This document shows positions 49,620-57,760 of a DNA stretch of 64,000 nt, piece after piece. Position 1 is the stretch's first letter, and the number at the start of each line of letters is the position of its first letter. This DNA comes from Streptomyces soli (GTDB lineage Bacteria > Actinomycetota > Actinomycetes > Streptomycetales > Streptomycetaceae). The notes beneath the pieces were generated by a model, which did not search any database, was not told where the DNA came from, and saw nothing but the letters and a program-made list of their open reading frames with translations. The translations under genes and the position numbers were made by a program. The stretch is from NCBI RefSeq assembly GCF_003999195.1, contig NZ_RJVR01000259.1:1-64000 (forward strand), in the 5' to 3' direction.

Positions 49620-51400
49620 CCGGCCAGACCGCTCAGGCCGGTGGGCATGTGCATTTTCTGTACGGTCTTGCCCTCGCCCACGTACATGTGGACGCCGCAC
49701 GGCAGGCAGGGGTCGAAACTGCGCACGGCCCGCATGATGTCGATGCCCTTGAAGTTCTCCGGCGGGTTCTCCTCGAAGATCGGCGTGTTCTGCACCGCGT
49801 CCTCGTACGGGCCGGGGGTGCCGAAGGTGTCCCGGGTGCTGGCGTTCCACGGGGTCGGCGGGTAGGGGTGGTAGTTGGCGATCTTGCCGTCCCGGATCAC
49901 CATGTGGTGCGAGAGGACGCCGCGTACGGCCTCGGTGAAGCCGACGCCGATGCTCTCGTCCGGCACCTCGAACTTCTCCCAGGTCTGGGTGCGTCCGGCG
50001 CGGACCTCCTCCAGGCCCTTCTCCGCGAAGTGCAGCGCGATGGCGGCGGTGTAGGCCTGGAAGTACGTGCGGGCGCGGTTGCGCTCCAGCGCGTTGCTCC
50101 ACTTCGGGATCTTCCACTCGAACCTGGTCTCGGGCTTGGTCATGGTGCGCGGCAGGTTGATGACGACGCTGTGACCGGTGGCCTTGACGTATCCGGTGTC
50201 GACAAGACCGGACAGCGCCGTGGACCACAGGCGGGCGATGGGGCCGCCGCCGGTGTCCAGCGCCAGGTAGTCCTTGCCGTCGAACCAGCGCGGGGACATC
50301 ACCCAGCTGTAGTTGCCGTTGAAGTCGCGCTTCTGCGGGGCGGGGATGGTGTGCTGGTTCCACGGGTGCCGGGGGTCGACCGGGTTGCCGAGCGGGTCAC
50401 GGGTGACGAACTGCTCCTGGCCCTGCCAGTCCTCGTAGTAGGAACTGCCCAGCAGGATCCGGATGCCGAGGTTGATCTCGGTGAGGTCGTTGGTGACCAG
50501 CTTGCCGTCAACGATGATGCCGGGGGTGACGAACATCCGCCGGCCCCAGTCGGTCATGTTGGCGTAGGTGAAGTCGCAGTACTCGGGGTCGTTGAGCGCT
50601 CCCCAGCAGCCGAGCATCACCCTGCGGCGGCCGACCTCCTCGTACCCGGGCAAGGCCTCGTAGAAGAAGTCGAACAGGTCGTCGTGCAGGGGCACGACCC
50701 GCTTCATGAACTCCACGTAGCGCATGAGGCGGCTGAGGTAGTCCGTGAAGAGCTGGACGGAGGCGATGGTGCCGACACCACCCGGGTAGAGGGTGGAGGG
50801 GTGCACATGGCGGCCCTCCATGAGACAGAACATCTCGCGGGTGTAGCGGCTGACCTGGAGGGCCTCGCGGTAGAACTCGCCCTCGATGGGGTTGAGGGAC
50901 CGCATGATGTCGGCGATCGTGCGGTAGCCGTGCTCGCCGGCGTGCGGCGCCTCGGTGCGCTCGGCCAGCTCCAGGACGCCCGGGTTGGTCTCGCGGACCA
51001 TCTTCTCGCAGTAGTCGACCCCGACCAGGTTCTCCTGGAAGATGTTGTGGTCGAACATGTACTCCGCCGACTCACCGAGATTGATGATCCACTCGGCGAG
51101 GTGCGGCGGCTTCACGCCGTAGGCCATGTTCTGCGTGTACACCGAGCAGGTGGCGTGGTTGTCACCGCAGATGCCGCAGATGCGGCTGGTGATGAAGTGC
51201 GCGTCGCGGGGGTCCTTGCCGCGCATGAAGACGCTGTAGCCGCGGAAGACCGACGAGGTGCTGTAGCACTCGGCGACCCTCTTCTGCTTGAAGTCGATCT
51301 TCGTGTGGATGCCGAGGCTGCCCACGATCCGGGTGATCGGATCCCAGGCCATCTCCACCAGGCCGCTGCCGTCGCCGGCCGCCTTCGTCTTCGGTGCCAT
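49616..51400 (-). CDS. hhyL: [NiFe] hydrogenase large subunit, group 1h type
   Basis: A 594-residue catalytic subunit. The nickel ligands are in SRICGICGDNHAT (L1, about residues 68-80) and DPCLPCGVH (L2, about 561-569). Twenty-three residues follow L2, the expected cleavable extension. The pairing with a small subunit lacking a Tat signal and with these accessory genes marks the actinobacterial high-affinity group 1h (also called group 5). This enzyme oxidises H2, down to atmospheric levels in characterised streptomycetes. It follows the small-subunit gene by 67 bp. Confidence 0.96.
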   Translation of the reverse strand: MAPKTKAAGDGSGLVEMAWDPITRIVGSLGIHTKIDFKQKRVAECYSTSSVFRGYSVFMRGKDPRDAHFITSRICGICGDNHATCSVYTQNMAYGVKPPHLAEWIINLGESAEYMFDHNIFQENLVGVDYCEKMVRETNPGVLELAERTEAPHAGEHGYRTIADIMRSLNPIEGEFYREALQVSRYTREMFCLMEGRHVHPSTLYPGGVGTIASVQLFTDYLSRLMRYVEFMKRVVPLHDDLFDFFYEALPGYEEVGRRRVMLGCWGALNDPEYCDFTYANMTDWGRRMFVTPGIIVDGKLVTNDLTEINLGIRILLGSSYYEDWQGQEQFVTRDPLGNPVDPRHPWNQHTIPAPQKRDFNGNYSWVMSPRWFDGKDYLALDTGGGPIARLWSTALSGLVDTGYVKATGHSVVINLPRTMTKPETRFEWKIPKWSNALERNRARTYFQAYTAAIALHFAEKGLEEVRAGRTQTWEKFEVPDESIGVGFTEAVRGVLSHHMVIRDGKIANYHPYPPTPWNASTRDTFGTPGPYEDAVQNTPIFEENPPENFKGIDIMRAVRSFDPCLPCGVHMYVGEGKTVQKMHMPTGLSGLAG

Positions 51401-51467
51401 TGTCTGTGGTGCCCTTCCTCAGGCGGAACGTCGGATGGTCGCGGTGCTGGGGTGTGTGCGGGGCAGG

Positions 51468-52556
51468 TCACCAGGGCGGCCGGTAGCCGGTGGTCAGCCG
51501 GTCCCCGGTGTGGCGCCACTTGGGCTCCTTGTCCACGGTCTTGGCGGTGATCGACCGCAGCTTGCGGATCACGGCCCCGTACGCGCCGCTGGCGGTGCTG
51601 GAGACCTTGCCGCCGGGAGGTTCGTCCATGAACGGCATGAACTTGTCGGGGAAGCCCGGCATGGTGCAGGCGATGCAGATGCCGCCGACGTTGGGACAGC
51701 CGCCGATGCCGTTCATCCAGCCGCGCTTGGGCACGTTGCACTTCACGACGGGGCCCCAGCAGCCGAGCTTCACCAGGCACTTGGGCGAGTCGTACGAGAG
51801 CGCGAACTGGCCCTGCTCGTAGTAGCCGGCTCGGTCGCAGCCCTCGTGCACGGTGGCGCCGAACAGCCAGGTCGGACGCAGCTTGTCGTCCAGCGGGATC
51901 ATCGGAGCGGCCCCGGCTGCCTGGTAGAGCAGATAGGTCAGGGTCTCCGAGAAGTTGTCCGGCTGGATCGGGCAGCCGGGCACACAGACGATCGGGATGC
52001 CGGCCTTGGACTTCCAGTCCCATCCCAGGTAGTCGGGCACACCCATGGCACCGGTCGGGTTGCCGGCCATCGCGTGGATGCCGCCGTAGGTGGCACACGT
52101 GCCGATGGCGACGACGGCCAGGGCCTTGGGCGCCAGCCGGTCGATCCACTCACTGGTGGTGATGGGCTGGCCGGTCTGCGGGTTGTCGCCGAAGCCGCAC
52201 CAGTACCCTTCGCGCTTGATCGACTCGTTGGGGACGGACCCCTCGATCACCAGGACGAAGGGGTCGATCTCGCCGCGCTCGCCCTTGAAGAACCACTCGA
52301 TGAAGGTGTCCGCGCCGCCCACCGGACCGGACTCGAAGTCGATCAACGGCCAGTGGACCGCGATCTTGGGCAGTCCGGGCAGCACGCCGAGGACGATCTC
52401 CTCGATGCTGGGCTGCATCGCGGCGGTCAGCGCCACCGAGTCGCCGTCGCAGCTCAGACCCGCGTTGATCCAGAGGATGTGGATCGGTGACTCTTCCTTG
52501 TCGGCCGCGCTGGACGCGCCCACTGTGTCGACCGTGGTCGGCGATGCTGCATCCAC
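51468..52556 (-). CDS. hhyS: [NiFe] hydrogenase small subunit, group 1h type
   Basis: A 362-residue Fe-S subunit that relays electrons away from the active site. The proximal-cluster motif is LSCDGDSVALTAA, with Asp where many enzymes have Cys, a known feature of group 1h. GTCATYGGIHAM, VPGCPIQPDNFSETL and the C-terminal Cys set (HEGCDRAGYYEQ, CLVKLGCWGPVVKCNVPKRG, GGCPNVGGICIACTMPGFPD) supply the other ligands. There is no Tat signal, so the enzyme stays in the cytosol. GTG 52556 has GAGGAGG eight bases upstream. Confidence 0.96.
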   Translation of the reverse strand: MDAASPTTVDTVGASSAADKEESPIHILWINAGLSCDGDSVALTAAMQPSIEEIVLGVLPGLPKIAVHWPLIDFESGPVGGADTFIEWFFKGERGEIDPFVLVIEGSVPNESIKREGYWCGFGDNPQTGQPITTSEWIDRLAPKALAVVAIGTCATYGGIHAMAGNPTGAMGVPDYLGWDWKSKAGIPIVCVPGCPIQPDNFSETLTYLLYQAAGAAPMIPLDDKLRPTWLFGATVHEGCDRAGYYEQGQFALSYDSPKCLVKLGCWGPVVKCNVPKRGWMNGIGGCPNVGGICIACTMPGFPDKFMPFMDEPPGGKVSSTASGAYGAVIRKLRSITAKTVDKEPKWRHTGDRLTTGYRPPW

Positions 52557-52563
52557 GTGGATG

Positions 52564-52577
52564 CCTCCTCTGGGAGG
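52564..52577 (-). promoter_or_regulatory. Small hairpin over the hhyS ribosome-binding site
   Basis: On the minus strand CCTCC (52577-52573), CAGA, GGAGG (52568-52564) form a 5-bp stem whose 3' arm is the Shine-Dalgarno sequence. It could throttle hhyS translation, or be opened by ribosomes finishing hypX. Confidence 0.4.
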
Positions 52578-52616
52578 TAAACAACGAAGCCTGCATTTCG
52601 GGGTACTGCTCTCTTG

Positions 52617-54404
52617 CTAACAGCCATCCGGTCCCGGTGCGGCCTTACGAGACGCCATTCCGGTGACGCTGTCGCCCGGACGGCGCGCAACCTCCCCGTG
52701 CCTCCCCGGCAGCCCCGAGGCCAGGTGTGGTGGGGTGCCCGCCGACGGTTCCTTGCGGACGAACGCGCGGCGCAGGGCGTGGTACGGCGCGTCCGGGTCG
52801 AAGAAGACGCGGTGCATCCGGACCAGCTCCTCCTGCCGGTACGAGGCCAGGGGCCGGACCGTCTCGTCGCGCTCCCGGTCGGCCTTCTTGGCGGCGATCC
52901 GCGCCTGCGTCGCGGGCATCGAGGCCAGCCGTACGGCCGTCGCGGCGACCTCGGCGGCGAAGTCCTGCGGCCCGCACGCGACCAGCCGGTCCACGAGACC
53001 CAGCCGCTGTGCGGTCACCGCGCTCACCGGCAGGGCGTCGTCCATGAGCCGGTCGGCCGTGTCGGTGCCCACCCTGCGCGGGAGGGTGTAGGTCCAGTAC
53101 TCCGAGCCGAACAGCCCCATCAGGCGGTAGTGCGGGTTCAGCACCGCGCCGGCCCTGCACCACACCTCGTCCGCCGCCAGGGCCAGCATCACCCCGCCCG
53201 CGGCGGCGTTACCGCCCAGGGCGGAGACCACGAGGCGGTCGGTGGTCGTCAGGACGGCCTCCACCAGGTCATCCATGGCATTGATGTTGGCCCAGGACTC
53301 CTCGCCGGGGTCGGCGGCCTCCTCGATGACGTTGAGATGGATGCCGTTGGAGAAGAAGTCCCGGGTGCCGCCCAGCACCAGCAGCGAGGTGGGCCGGGAG
53401 CACGCCGTCCGGTAGGCGTCCAGGAGGCGCCGACACTGGGCCGTGCTCATCGCGCCGCCGGGGAAGGCGAAGGAGAGGAAGCCGGCCTGGCCCTCCTCCC
53501 GGTAGCGGATGTCGCTCCAGGTACGGAGACGCCCGTCCAAGTGCGGTGGCGCCGGGCTCTCGGGAAGAGCAGGCAGACGGTCGCCGAGCGCCGTGGTGGC
53601 GGGCAGTTTGAAGGTGGCGGGGCCGCCCGTCCGGCGGCGGGGCCGCAGCTCCGGAATCCACACCGCCCCGTCGGTGGTGGCCCGGCAGACCGCGCCCGCG
53701 CGGGTGGCCACCAGCTCCCCGGGACGGCCGCGCAGGCTGTCCTCGGGGTGGCCACCGTGCAGATACCAGTCGGCCCCCAGCAGTTCGTCCAGCACGCCGG
53801 GCTGCGAGTCGGCCGCGCGCAGCTTGCGCAGCACCGTCTCGGCGGAGTCCGAGTCCCAGTGGATCCGCCGCAGCCGCTGGTCGACGTACGGCCGGACCTG
53901 TACGTCGGCCGCGTCGGCGCCACTGTCCTGGGCCCGGGGGGTGAACGTGCCGGAGGCGAAGCGGTCGACGGCCAGCAGCACCGCCGCCATCGCGGCGTCG
54001 GAGACCTCGTTCCGGTACAGATCGCTCTTGCCCACCGGTGGCACCGGGCAGGCGACGGTCGCCCACACGTTCCCGGCGTCCATCTCCGCGTCGGCCTGAA
54101 GGACGGTGACGCCCCACTCACTCGCATTCTCGTGGATCGCCCAGTCGAGGGAGGACGGCCCACGGTCGCCGAGCGGCCCGGGGTGGACGATGAGGCAGGT
54201 GTGGGCCGTCCACACCTCCCGGGGGACGGCCGTCTTCAGCATGGGGGCGACGATCAGCTCCGGCTCGTACCGGCGAACCGCGGCCCGCAGGGACTCCCCG
54301 TGCGGGGCGAGCTCGACGGACACGGTGTGGCCGCGGTCGCGAAGTTCGGCGTGGACCCGCTGCGTCAGGCTGTTGAACGCGCTCGCGACAAGCAGGATCT
54401 GCAT
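52617..54404 (-). CDS. hypX: Hydrogenase maturation factor HypX
   Basis: A 595-residue two-domain enzyme. The N-terminal formyl-THF transferase-like domain (about 1-270) includes MQILLVASAFNSLTQRVHAE and IVHPGPLGDRGPSSLDWAIH. The C-terminal enoyl-CoA-hydratase-like domain (about 275-540) includes FAFPGGAMSTAQCRRLLDAY, FFSNGIHLNVIEEA and SALGGNAAAGGVMLALAADE. HypX makes the active-site CO under air by passing formyl from formyl-THF to CoA and decarbonylating formyl-CoA. As first gene of the locus, 60 bp before hhyS, it suggests aerobic assembly. The last 45 residues form an Arg/Pro/Gly-rich tail. Confidence 0.93.
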   Translation of the reverse strand: MQILLVASAFNSLTQRVHAELRDRGHTVSVELAPHGESLRAAVRRYEPELIVAPMLKTAVPREVWTAHTCLIVHPGPLGDRGPSSLDWAIHENASEWGVTVLQADAEMDAGNVWATVACPVPPVGKSDLYRNEVSDAAMAAVLLAVDRFASGTFTPRAQDSGADAADVQVRPYVDQRLRRIHWDSDSAETVLRKLRAADSQPGVLDELLGADWYLHGGHPEDSLRGRPGELVATRAGAVCRATTDGAVWIPELRPRRRTGGPATFKLPATTALGDRLPALPESPAPPHLDGRLRTWSDIRYREEGQAGFLSFAFPGGAMSTAQCRRLLDAYRTACSRPTSLLVLGGTRDFFSNGIHLNVIEEAADPGEESWANINAMDDLVEAVLTTTDRLVVSALGGNAAAGGVMLALAADEVWCRAGAVLNPHYRLMGLFGSEYWTYTLPRRVGTDTADRLMDDALPVSAVTAQRLGLVDRLVACGPQDFAAEVAATAVRLASMPATQARIAAKKADRERDETVRPLASYRQEELVRMHRVFFDPDAPYHALRRAFVRKEPSAGTPPHLASGLPGRHGEVARRPGDSVTGMASRKAAPGPDGC

Positions 54405-54559
54405 GGCGTCCTTCCCACGGACCGGCAGCTCACAGCCGGGATCCGTCCGGCCGCCTGCGATCGTCGGCCACCCGGACCGGACCCTGCCGGTGCCGGGCCG
54501 TCACATCACTCGAAAGCGAGCACTTCGGCGCCCAGTCGGCGGTGGGACCACGTCGCGTT

Positions 54560-54628
54560 CCTTCGGCGTGCGTCGCCAACCGGACAGCCATTGGCTCCTA
54601 CGAGAAGTTCACCCTCATCACCGGGTAG
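54560..54628 (+). pseudogene. Possible scrap of a fascin-like domain
   Basis: The plus frame ending at TAG 54626-54628 reads VANRTAIGSYEKFTLITG, which resembles the repeat end (IANRTAIGxWExFxLI) of fascin-like or related beta-trefoil domains in secreted actinobacterial proteins. Only about 20 codons match and nothing precedes them. The rest of the 54405-54721 gap should contain the promoter of the hydrogenase locus, which I cannot pin down, and a terminator. Confidence 0.35.
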
Positions 54629-54647
54629 GCCGTCGCCCGCTGTGCCG

Positions 54648-54686
54648 CTCTGTGCGTGGCGGACCCTCCCCCCGCCACGCACAGAG
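54648..54686. terminator. Hairpin terminator after the ycnI gene
   Basis: CTCTGTGCGTGGCGG (54648-54662) pairs perfectly over 15 bp with 54672-54686, around a 9-nt loop. It lies 36 bp past the ycnI stop and shields the hydrogenase promoter region from readthrough. Confidence 0.88.
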
Positions 54687-54721
54687 CCTCCTCCGACCCC
54701 GGCCTCCGGCCCGCGGGCCCG

Positions 54722-55447
54722 CTACGGGCGGGCGGACCGACTGCGGCTGATGGCGAACCCGGCCACGAGCAGACCCAGGACACCGACGATGAGCCCGGCG
54801 ATGCCCAGGCCGCGGGCGGTGGCGTCGCTGGTCGCCGTCGTTGTCGCCGCGGCGGTGGTCTTCGAGGCGGACGACGAGGCTGCCGGTGCTGCGGCCTTGG
54901 TGAGTTCCAGGACCGGGGCGGGGTTTTCCGGCTCGGCCTGGCCGGGCTGGGATTCCTCGATCCAGCGGACGACCTTGCCGTCGGAGTAGGTCTGCAGGGT
55001 CTTGAAGGTCAACTGGTCAACGTCTTCCGGGAGTTGGCCGAAGGCGACGTTGAAGTCCTGGTACTGGCCAGGCTGGATCGTGCCCTTGGTCCAGGTGATC
55101 TCGGAGACCGCTTCGGTGATGGTGCCGTCGTCGGTCTTGATGGGGGTCTTGAGCTTGGTGGTCGTCACGTCGGCGGACCAGCCCGCCTCGGGGGTGACGA
55201 GCACCGAGAGGATCGGGTGATCGGTCGGCAGGAAGACCTGGACCTTGGTGGTGCCGGCGGTGTCCTCCTCGTTGGGGACCCGGAAGGTGAGGGTGCCGTC
55301 CGTGGCGCCCTTCTCGTAGCTGCCGGGGTGGACGGTCACATGGGCGAAGGCCGCACCCGCGGCGGCCAGTACCCCGGTCGCGGCGAGGGTCGTGACCAGG
55401 GCGGTTCGACGCAGGGCGCGGCGGGCTGTGGTGAGTCTCGGGGACAT
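54722..55447 (-). CDS. YcnI-like (DUF1775) secreted copper-associated protein
   Basis: A 241-residue exported protein. A basic N-terminus and hydrophobic core end in AFA-HVTVHPGSYEKGATDG, so cleavage leaves an N-terminal His, the histidine-brace copper ligand of YcnI. The DUF1775 domain covers about 38-180 (TLTFRVPNEEDTAGTTKVQV, TEAVSEITWTKGTIQPGQYQ). A Ser/Thr/Ala linker and one C-terminal membrane helix (GLGIAGLIVGVLGLLVAGFA) anchor it. It ends a minus-strand operon with the PepSY and membrane-protein genes; copper homeostasis is the likely theme. Confidence 0.9.
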   Translation of the reverse strand: MSPRLTTARRALRRTALVTTLAATGVLAAAGAAFAHVTVHPGSYEKGATDGTLTFRVPNEEDTAGTTKVQVFLPTDHPILSVLVTPEAGWSADVTTTKLKTPIKTDDGTITEAVSEITWTKGTIQPGQYQDFNVAFGQLPEDVDQLTFKTLQTYSDGKVVRWIEESQPGQAEPENPAPVLELTKAAAPAASSSASKTTAAATTTATSDATARGLGIAGLIVGVLGLLVAGFAISRSRSARP

Positions 55448-56081
55448 GGGCAGAACTCCGTACTGGTGAAGAAGCGTTGGGAGACGGACGGGTAGGGGTT
55501 CCGGTCGGTGGTCCACGGCGGGACACGGCGTGGCGCAGGAGCAGCTGCCGCAGGGGCCTCGGTGCGGCGGTCGTCTCGTACGGAAGGTCCGCGTACGGAG
55601 GGACGTGCAGCGTGTGCCTCGGCGCCCGGCAGCGGACGACCCTGCGCAGGAGGGACCACAGGGCGGCCTCGCCGCACCGCAGCCACCAGGAGGCGATGAG
55701 GGCGGCGGCGAGGTGTGCCACCAGGGCGTGGTGGCCGGCCGCATGCGCGGTGGCATGAGGCATGCGCATGCCCGCCATCGGCGTCATCGTGGGCCGGGAG
55801 GGGGCGGCGTCGAAGGCCAGGTGCAGCCCTGCTTGGGTGGCGAGCATCGCCGCGGTGATGACGGGCAGCGACCGCTCACGGCCGCCGAGCACGCAAGCGA
55901 TCAGGAACACGGCGAGGAAGGCGGTGCCGCATGCCCGCAGCGGCGGCACCACGCCCACGGCCAGCCCGTGGCCGGCGGCCAGCAGTACGCACAGGGCTGC
56001 GAAGACCGCCGCGCGCAGGGCTCGTACCGCCGGGGAGGCGTTCATGGCATCGGATACGGGTCCCTCCCGTGCTGCGTTCAT
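55017..56081 (-). CDS. Ala/His-rich membrane protein with run-on 3' end
   Basis: From ATG 56081, two bases after the PepSY stop (ATG 56045 is an alternative), the first 190 residues encode about five membrane helices with a His/Met-rich loop (MAGMRMPHATAHAAGHHALV). They end in LRHAVSRRGPP, exactly like its paralogue at 57050. There the paralogue stops within seven residues. Here no stop follows, and the frame runs 431 bp into the ycnI gene in another phase. The native end is probably near 55510 and was lost. The Met/His loop suits copper handling. Confidence 0.65.
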   Translation of the reverse strand: MNAAREGPVSDAMNASPAVRALRAAVFAALCVLLAAGHGLAVGVVPPLRACGTAFLAVFLIACVLGGRERSLPVITAAMLATQAGLHLAFDAAPSRPTMTPMAGMRMPHATAHAAGHHALVAHLAAALIASWWLRCGEAALWSLLRRVVRCRAPRHTLHVPPYADLPYETTAAPRPLRQLLLRHAVSRRGPPTGTPTRPSPNASSPVRSSAHVPETHHSPPRPASNRPGHDPRRDRGTGRRGCGLRPCDRPPRQLREGRHGRHPHLPGPQRGGHRRHHQGPGLPADRSPDPLGARHPRGGLVRRRDDHQAQDPHQDRRRHHHRSGLRDHLDQGHDPAWPVPGLQRRLRPTPGRR

Positions 56082-56083
56082 GG

Positions 56084-56824
56084 TCAACTCGCGGAAGGGT
56101 ACGTGCGCTTGCCGCGCCGGTAGGCGATCTCCCCGAGGGCGATGTCGACGGTCAGAAAGGCGGCGAGCGGGAGGCCGAGCAGGGGCACGAACCAGCCCAG
56201 GACGGCGATCGCGGCGGCCAGCGGGACGAGGACGTGGGGTGGGACCTGGCTCCAGGCGCCGCGCGGGATCGGGCGGCCGAAGGCGGAGCTGCGGCCGCGC
56301 TGCCAGTACAGGCGGCCGTTCTCGCCGAGGTGGAGATTGGCGTGCAGCTCGTCGATCCACGTGCGCAGCGGCAGGGCGCCGGTGCTGCCGTACTGCTCAA
56401 GCGCCCCGCGCACCGCAGCGGTGTACGGGTCCACGAAGACCGCCAGGGTGTGGTCCTTGTCCACGCCCGGCACACCGGACAGCAGCACGCGGGTCGTCGC
56501 GCCCGCCTCCGGGGAGGGCCGGACCGCGCTGACCGTCCCCTCGGGGTGGACCTTGCGGGCGGCGGCGACCTGCTGCGATATCGGCAGCACAGCCTCGCCG
56601 ACCGGGACGCGCAACTCGTCGGCGTACAAGATCCTCTCGGCCTGGAACGACCCGGCGTACAGCAGCCCGGTCGTGGCAGCGACCAGCAGGAAGGGGGCGA
56701 CCAGCACGCCTGCGTAGAAGTGCAGCCGCAACACCAGCGGGCGCAACGAGGCCCATCCGGACCTCCGGGCGGAGGCCGCTGAGGCCGTGATCTGCGGCGC
56801 GACCGGGGGTGGTTCGAGGGCCAT
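56084..56824 (-). CDS. PepSY-associated membrane protein, internally shortened
   Basis: A 246-residue protein with AGGAG before ATG 56824. It keeps the N-terminal helix (LRLHFYAGVLVAPFLLVAAT, TGLLYAG), the PepSY region (VSAVRPSPEAGATTRVLL, VFVDPYTAAVRGALEQYGST), the motif DELHANLHLGENGRLYWQRG, and then at once the last helices (RPIPRGAWSQVPPHVLVPLA). Relatives usually have about 450 residues, with three or more extra helices between these parts. The missing middle seems to be an in-frame deletion. It heads the operon with the 56081 and ycnI genes. Confidence 0.8.
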   Translation of the reverse strand: MALEPPPVAPQITASAASARRSGWASLRPLVLRLHFYAGVLVAPFLLVAATTGLLYAGSFQAERILYADELRVPVGEAVLPISQQVAAARKVHPEGTVSAVRPSPEAGATTRVLLSGVPGVDKDHTLAVFVDPYTAAVRGALEQYGSTGALPLRTWIDELHANLHLGENGRLYWQRGRSSAFGRPIPRGAWSQVPPHVLVPLAAAIAVLGWFVPLLGLPLAAFLTVDIALGEIAYRRGKRTYPSAS

Positions 56825-57049
56825 CGGCGTTTCTCCTGACGCTGGGCCGGGGACGTACGCAACGGGCGGGCCCGTGGCATTCCAGGAGTCGGGCCGGCGG
56901 GAGGGGAAGTTCCGGCGGTCCGCCGTGATGCGGGTCACAGTACGTCCGGGGCGCGGCTGGGCCCTGTCTGATCGCGTCCCATCGCGGGATCGCGGCCCGA
57001 CGGGTGCGGATCGGCCCCCTTCTCGCCCGTGCGGAGGGCTGGTGGCACG

Positions 57050-57667
57050 ATGACGGCCATGACCACCGGGCCTGCCTTCCGCCTTGCGCGCGCCGCGATC
57101 TTCGCGGCGGTGTGTGTGGCGACGACGGCCCTGGGGCACGCCCTGATGTCCGAGGCTGTGCCGGGGTGGGCGGTGGCGTACGCCTTCGCCGCCACGACCG
57201 CCGGTGCGTGGTGGCTGGCCAGTCGCCGGGAACGTGGCGCGCTGGCGGTGACCGGGTCGACCGTGGTGGCCCAGCTGGCGCTGCACGGTCTGTTCGCGGG
57301 TGCGCAGGCGTTTGAACACGCCCCCGCCGCCGCTGACGGTATGTCAGGTACGGCCATGGCGCACATGCATCAAGCCGCTGGACCGGGCTGGTCGGTGGGC
57401 ATGACGCTCGCGCACACGCTGGCCGCGCTGGTCTGCGGCCTGTGGTTGTGGCGGGGCGAAGCGGCCGTCTTCCGGGTCGGCCGGGCGCTGGCGGCCTTCG
57501 TCTTCGCGCCGTTGCGGCGGGCCCGGCGGGCGCATGGAATCGCCGGTACGCGGCCGGCGGCCGTACGACGCCGGGTGGCCGCCGGCCCGCTGCTGCCGCC
57601 GCACCGGGTGCTGCTGCGGCACGCCGTGTCCCGCAGGGGTCCGCCGGTCCCGCCGCTCTGCTGCTGA
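57050..57667 (+). CDS. Ala/Met/His-rich membrane protein, paralogue of the 56081 gene
   Basis: A 205-residue protein with about five hydrophobic helices, a Met/His loop (ADGMSGTAMAHMHQAAGPGW) and a basic cytosolic tail ending LRHAVSRRGPPVPPLCC. The order of helices, the loop, GLWLWRGEAAVFRVGRALAA and the RHAVSRRGPP tail match the product of the minus-strand gene at 56081. It precedes the ECF sigma gene by 93 bp on the same strand and is divergent from the PepSY operon. Copper or other metal sensing/transport is inferred; one CC ends the protein. Confidence 0.8.
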   Translation: MTAMTTGPAFRLARAAIFAAVCVATTALGHALMSEAVPGWAVAYAFAATTAGAWWLASRRERGALAVTGSTVVAQLALHGLFAGAQAFEHAPAAADGMSGTAMAHMHQAAGPGWSVGMTLAHTLAALVCGLWLWRGEAAVFRVGRALAAFVFAPLRRARRAHGIAGTRPAAVRRRVAAGPLLPPHRVLLRHAVSRRGPPVPPLCC

Positions 57668-57760
57668 CCGCCCGGTCCCGCTGATCCGTGGATGACGGGC
57701 GGAGTCCCGGCGTGCCCGCTCTCAGGGCCGCACAACCCACGTATCCGAAGGACCCTGTCG

